From Actinomycetota bacterium (GTDB lineage: Bacteria; Actinomycetota; Acidimicrobiia; Spongiisociales; UBA11373), in NCBI GenBank assembly GCA_003486285.1, contig DNGH01000140.1, positions 1-7,870 of the forward strand: 7,870 nt of DNA, given 5' to 3'. The position numbers and the translations under genes are program-made. Below the pieces are notes generated by a model. It was not told the origin of the DNA. It made no database searches and saw only the letters and a program-made list of their open reading frames with translations. The first letter of the stretch is position 1. Each line of letters opens with the position of its first letter. Shown piece by piece: positions 5,738-7,870 of the stretch.

Positions 5738-6464
5738 GGAGCCCGTGTTCCGCCGCACCTTCGCCGCAGCCATCGCAGGATCACTCGTGGGAGCCGGCCT
5801 CGGCCTCCTCACTCTGGCGATCGGTGCCGCCCGGATCGTCGACTCCGGCATGGCGGTGCCCACGCTCGACAGCGGCGTCGTCGGAGCGGTGGTGGCGGTC
5901 AGCCAGGCCGGCCTCTACCTCTATGTCACCGTGGCCGGCGCGGCCGCCGGGGCGGTCCTGGCGATGTTCGGCTACGCCATCATCGCCCAGACCGACCCCG
6001 ACTCGCGGCGCTACGGCCTCGGGCCGATCGCAGTCCTGGGAGCGCTGGTCGGCGCCCCCGTGGCCTTCGGTGCCGCCCGGGCCGCGGTCGGCGTGGCCGG
6101 AGACATCGTCGCCAACACGGTGACGATCGGCGTCTTCCGCGCCGGTGTCGTCGCCCTGGTGGCCGGCGCGGTCACCGGCCTGCTCATCGTGGTCGCCATG
6201 GAGCGACTGGCCCGGCCGGAGACCCTGGGTCTGACGGGTGCCGCCGTGCCCCGATCACTGGGGCACCTGGTGCGCGATGCCGTGGCCGCCGTCGGACTGC
6301 CCGCCATCGGCCTGGTGATCGCCGCCGGGATCGTCTTCGGATTGAGCCGGGTGCTGCTCGAGGCGGACAAGACCGTCGCCCTGGTCGTCTTCGGAGGCGT
6401 GGCCGCCGTGGTCCTGTTCGGGACCGCCTTCATCGCCGCCCATCCGCCCCGTCACCGCGGCTAG
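5697..6464 (+). CDS. Multi-pass membrane protein, unknown family
   Basis: The product is 255 residues if read from ATG 5697. It is very hydrophobic and Ala/Gly/Val-rich, with about six predicted membrane segments: roughly 22-47, 61-97, 108-135, 143-168, 192-216 and 226-248. Short charged loops (TDPDSRR 99-105, MERLARPE 168-175) separate them. I recognise no motif that names a family, and there are no cysteines and few conserved-looking polar residues within helices. The start is uncertain: ATG 5697 has GAGG six nt upstream but overlaps the previous gene by 41 bp and adds a low-complexity VTTTTTEEP lead. GTG 5745 (239 residues, MFRRTFAAAIAG) begins seven bp after the previous stop, has GAGGAG very close upstream, and gives a cleaner basic N-terminus. 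The gene converges on the oxidase-assembly operon with a 6-bp gap and no visible terminator. Confidence 0.8.
   Translation: MPPLHSPVTTTTTEEPVFRRTFAAAIAGSLVGAGLGLLTLAIGAARIVDSGMAVPTLDSGVVGAVVAVSQAGLYLYVTVAGAAAGAVLAMFGYAIIAQTDPDSRRYGLGPIAVLGALVGAPVAFGAARAAVGVAGDIVANTVTIGVFRAGVVALVAGAVTGLLIVVAMERLARPETLGLTGAAVPRSLGHLVRDAVAAVGLPAIGLVIAAGIVFGLSRVLLEADKTVALVVFGGVAAVVLFGTAFIAAHPPRHRG
5707..5712 (+). promoter_or_regulatory. Candidate internal -10 box (TACACT)
   Basis: TACACT fits TANNNT within the end of the 63-codon gene. Transcription from about 5719 would give a roughly 25-nt leader to GTG 5745 and would exclude ATG 5697. It is weak evidence for the downstream start of the following gene. Confidence 0.25.
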
Positions 6465-6470
6465 CCCACC

Positions 6471-6770
6471 CTAAGGGGCGTCGGACACCGCCACCGCCAC
6501 CAGGATCCCGGCGCGATCCTCGTAGGTGACACGCACCCTGACCCCGGTGCGGAGATGCTCGTTGAGATGTGACAGTGGCGCCCCATCGGCGAAGGACTCC
6601 AGCGCGGCCTCGGGCACGAAGCCGAGGCGGTCCCCGGCGCCGGTCACGATCTCGAACGAGACCACCCCCGCCAGCCCTCCGTCGACCGCCACCACCACGC
6701 CATCGACGCGGTCCTGGGGCCCGGCGCAGGCGGCGACGACGAGCAGGCCGGCCGCCAGCAGCCGTCTCAT
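6471..6770 (-). CDS. Small lipoprotein coupled to the ctaG-like gene
   Basis: The product is 99 residues. The N-terminus MRRLLAAGLLVVAACAGPQD is a lipoprotein signal: basic n-region, hydrophobic core and lipobox VAAC with the lipidated cysteine at C15. The mature part (about 85 residues) alternates short hydrophobic strands and Gly turns (VDGVVVAVDGGLAGVVSFEI, then LGFVPE), a short helix (SHLNEHL, 67-73) and two strands (VRVRVTYED, ILVAVAV). I infer a small beta-barrel, possibly OB-like, comparable in layout to DUF5666/CcmE-type folds. No cysteine, methionine or histidine cluster for copper binding is visible beyond C15 and two histidines in the helix. Its ATG overlaps the stop of the ctaG-like gene by 4 bp (ATGA), so translation is probably coupled. 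The frame stays open upstream inside that gene, but the signal peptide fixes the start. A role in oxidase assembly is inferred from position. Confidence 0.85.
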   Translation of the reverse strand: MRRLLAAGLLVVAACAGPQDRVDGVVVAVDGGLAGVVSFEIVTGAGDRLGFVPEAALESFADGAPLSHLNEHLRTGVRVRVTYEDRAGILVAVAVSDAP

Positions 6771-7585
6771 GATCTCAGGGCGAGGCGCTCCCGGGCGGCG
6801 GAGCGCTCTTCCTCCCCGGCCCACTTGAAGAAGATCACCGTGATCGCCAGCCACAGCACCGCACCGCCGCCGATCTTCATGATCAGGCCGGCGACCCGCT
6901 GGTCCTGGAGGACACCGATGCCCCACAACCTGACCGTGCCCACATAGGAGTCGTAGACGGGCTCGGAGGCGAAGGTGAGGAACGAGGCGGGGATCAACGG
7001 CACCAGTGACTGCAGGAACAGATAACCCATGGCGGCGGGAGGCGACAGCCGAGGCAGCTCCGGAATCGGGCCGAGGATCGGCCACCACATGAGGAAGGCC
7101 GGGACCACCACGATCACGTGGGCGAGGAGGTGGAACGGCGCATCGTCGAGCATGCCACCCACCACCCCCGGGGCGTGCAACCACGCCAGCGCCGCATTGA
7201 ACAGGATCAGGGCAACCAGCGGCTTGGTGAGGACGCGCAGCACCGGGAGGATGGGACGCACCAGATGGCTCAGCAGCCACGACGGGGTCCCCTTGAGCAG
7301 CGCCGGAGGCACCACGAAGGTAAGCACCAGATGCTGGACCATGTGCACGCTGTAAAGGCTCTGCTCGGCGATGTCGTGCAGCGGCCACCATTCGAAGGCG
7401 AAATAGGTGGACACGCCCAGGGAGAACCAGGCGATCTGGCGGCCGGTCACCACCGGCTGGCCCGTGGGAGCGAGGCGCGGGCCGAGGCGCCGGATGCCGT
7501 AGACATAGGCCCCGACGAGGGCGATGACTACACCGAGAACCTCCGGGTGGAAATGGAACGGGAAGGCGTCCAGGCCGACGCTCAT
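6767..7585 (-). CDS. ctaG: CtaG-type cytochrome c oxidase assembly factor (caa3_CtaG family)
   Basis: This is an integral membrane protein that assists assembly, probably metal insertion, of an aa3/caa3-type cytochrome c oxidase. The product is 272 residues from ATG 7585; GTG 7588 is one codon upstream and equally open. About seven membrane helices are visible (roughly 16-30, 51-68, 76-99, 108-136, 152-171, 184-207, 232-254). Family features are HFHP near the N-terminus (11-14), a helix with VHMVQHLVLTFVVPPALLKG (80-99; H81 and H85), WLHAP (135-139), HLLAHVIVVVP (152-162; H152 and H156), and LQDQRVAGLIMKIGGG (226-241), matching the family's DQ-x2-AG-x2-M element. The paired histidines are plausible metal ligands. 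It begins 4 bp after the stop of the oxidase subunit IV gene and overlaps the lipoprotein gene, so all three form one operon. This is the DUF1404/caa3_CtaG type, not the Cox11-type protein also named CtaG. Confidence 0.92.
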   Translation of the reverse strand: MSVGLDAFPFHFHPEVLGVVIALVGAYVYGIRRLGPRLAPTGQPVVTGRQIAWFSLGVSTYFAFEWWPLHDIAEQSLYSVHMVQHLVLTFVVPPALLKGTPSWLLSHLVRPILPVLRVLTKPLVALILFNAALAWLHAPGVVGGMLDDAPFHLLAHVIVVVPAFLMWWPILGPIPELPRLSPPAAMGYLFLQSLVPLIPASFLTFASEPVYDSYVGTVRLWGIGVLQDQRVAGLIMKIGGGAVLWLAITVIFFKWAGEEERSAARERLALRS

Positions 7586-7589
7586 CACG

Positions 7590-7870
7590 TCATCCGATCA
7601 GGACCCCAAAGGTGAACAGGACCGCTCCGAACAGGATGGGGGCGGCGATCACCCCGAGGTAGAAGAGCTTGCGGTAGATCGGGGCGTCGAAGCGCAGATG
7701 CATGAACCAGCCGACGACGATGAGGAACTTGGCCGCCGCCATCACCAGCAGCAGCGGCACCACGGCCGCATCGAGGACGTCGAGGTAGGTGACCGTCACC
7801 TCCGCGGCGGTGATCACGCCGAGCACCAGGGCGACGACCCAGTAGTCCCGGGGGGTGGGATGGGGGCGGT
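7590..7870 (-). CDS. Cytochrome c oxidase subunit IV (prokaryotic COX4/CyoD-like), 5' end cut by the window edge
   Basis: This is a small accessory subunit of a haem-copper terminal oxidase. The reading frame is open to the right edge: upstream of the internal GTG at 7826 it continues as RPHPTPRDYWVVALVLGV, so the true start lies outside the window and the visible 93 codons are only the C-terminal part. Three membrane helices are seen (YWVV...TYL, VVPLLLVMAAAKFLIVVGWF and LFYLGVIAAPILFGAVLFTF). The family motifs HPTPRDYW before helix 1 and KFLIVVGWFMHLRFD across helix 2 are typical. It ends at TGA 7590-7592, 4 bp before the ctaG-like ATG. Genes for subunits I-III are likely further right, by analogy with other oxidase operons. 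Confidence 0.92.
   Translation of the reverse strand, partial: RPHPTPRDYWVVALVLGVITAAEVTVTYLDVLDAAVVPLLLVMAAAKFLIVVGWFMHLRFDAPIYRKLFYLGVIAAPILFGAVLFTFGVLIG

Noticed and set aside
6771..7391. Upstream extension of the lipoprotein reading frame inside the ctaG-like gene
   Set aside because: The frame is open by chance. The lipoprotein signal with its lipobox begins at ATG 6770, and the upstream part is out of frame with the clear CtaG protein.

Overview
The window is high-GC DNA from an actinobacterium. The likely lineage is an Acidimicrobiia-type Actinomycetota: codon third positions are almost all G/C, several starts look leaderless behind TANNNT -10 boxes, exported proteins carry Thr/Pro/Ala-rich linkers, and the gene set (SigB/HrdB-type sigma factor, LCP protein, CtaG-type oxidase assembly factor) fits. 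The lineage is inferred from style, not from a marker gene. I see no mobile element, CRISPR array, tRNA or rRNA. Gene density is about 95%, as in an ordinary chromosomal housekeeping region.

Left part (1-1275, all minus strand): the 5' end of a sigma-70 family sigma factor runs off the left edge. Its 181-bp upstream gap is the longest non-coding stretch and holds an 18-bp perfect-arm palindrome (TTGTGAA-N4-TTCACAA, 489-506) that matches Rex-type and also CRP-type operators. Next comes a membrane-anchored extracytoplasmic protein with a Thr/Ala linker and a four-tryptophan run.

Middle (1332-5505, plus strand): a complete YyaL/SPATA20-type protein (thioredoxin-like domain plus a six-hairpin glycosidase-like region), then an LytR-CpsA-Psr (LCP) cell-wall ligase, then a second membrane-anchored protein with a Thr-rich linker that starts at TTG behind a good Shine-Dalgarno. 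The first two genes each have a TANNNT box exactly 6 nt before the ATG, so both are predicted to be leaderless.

Right part: a 63-codon membrane miniprotein and a multi-pass membrane protein of unknown family (5546-6464, plus) converge on a minus-strand respiratory operon at the right edge. That operon reads cytochrome c oxidase subunit IV (cut by the edge), CtaG-type assembly factor, then a small lipoprotein coupled to it by an ATGA overlap. The operon presumably continues into other oxidase subunit genes outside the window.

I found no convincing undescribed multi-gene system. The best leads are the Rex/CRP-like operator in the sigma-factor leader, the lipoprotein translationally coupled to ctaG, and the shared leaderless promoter geometry.
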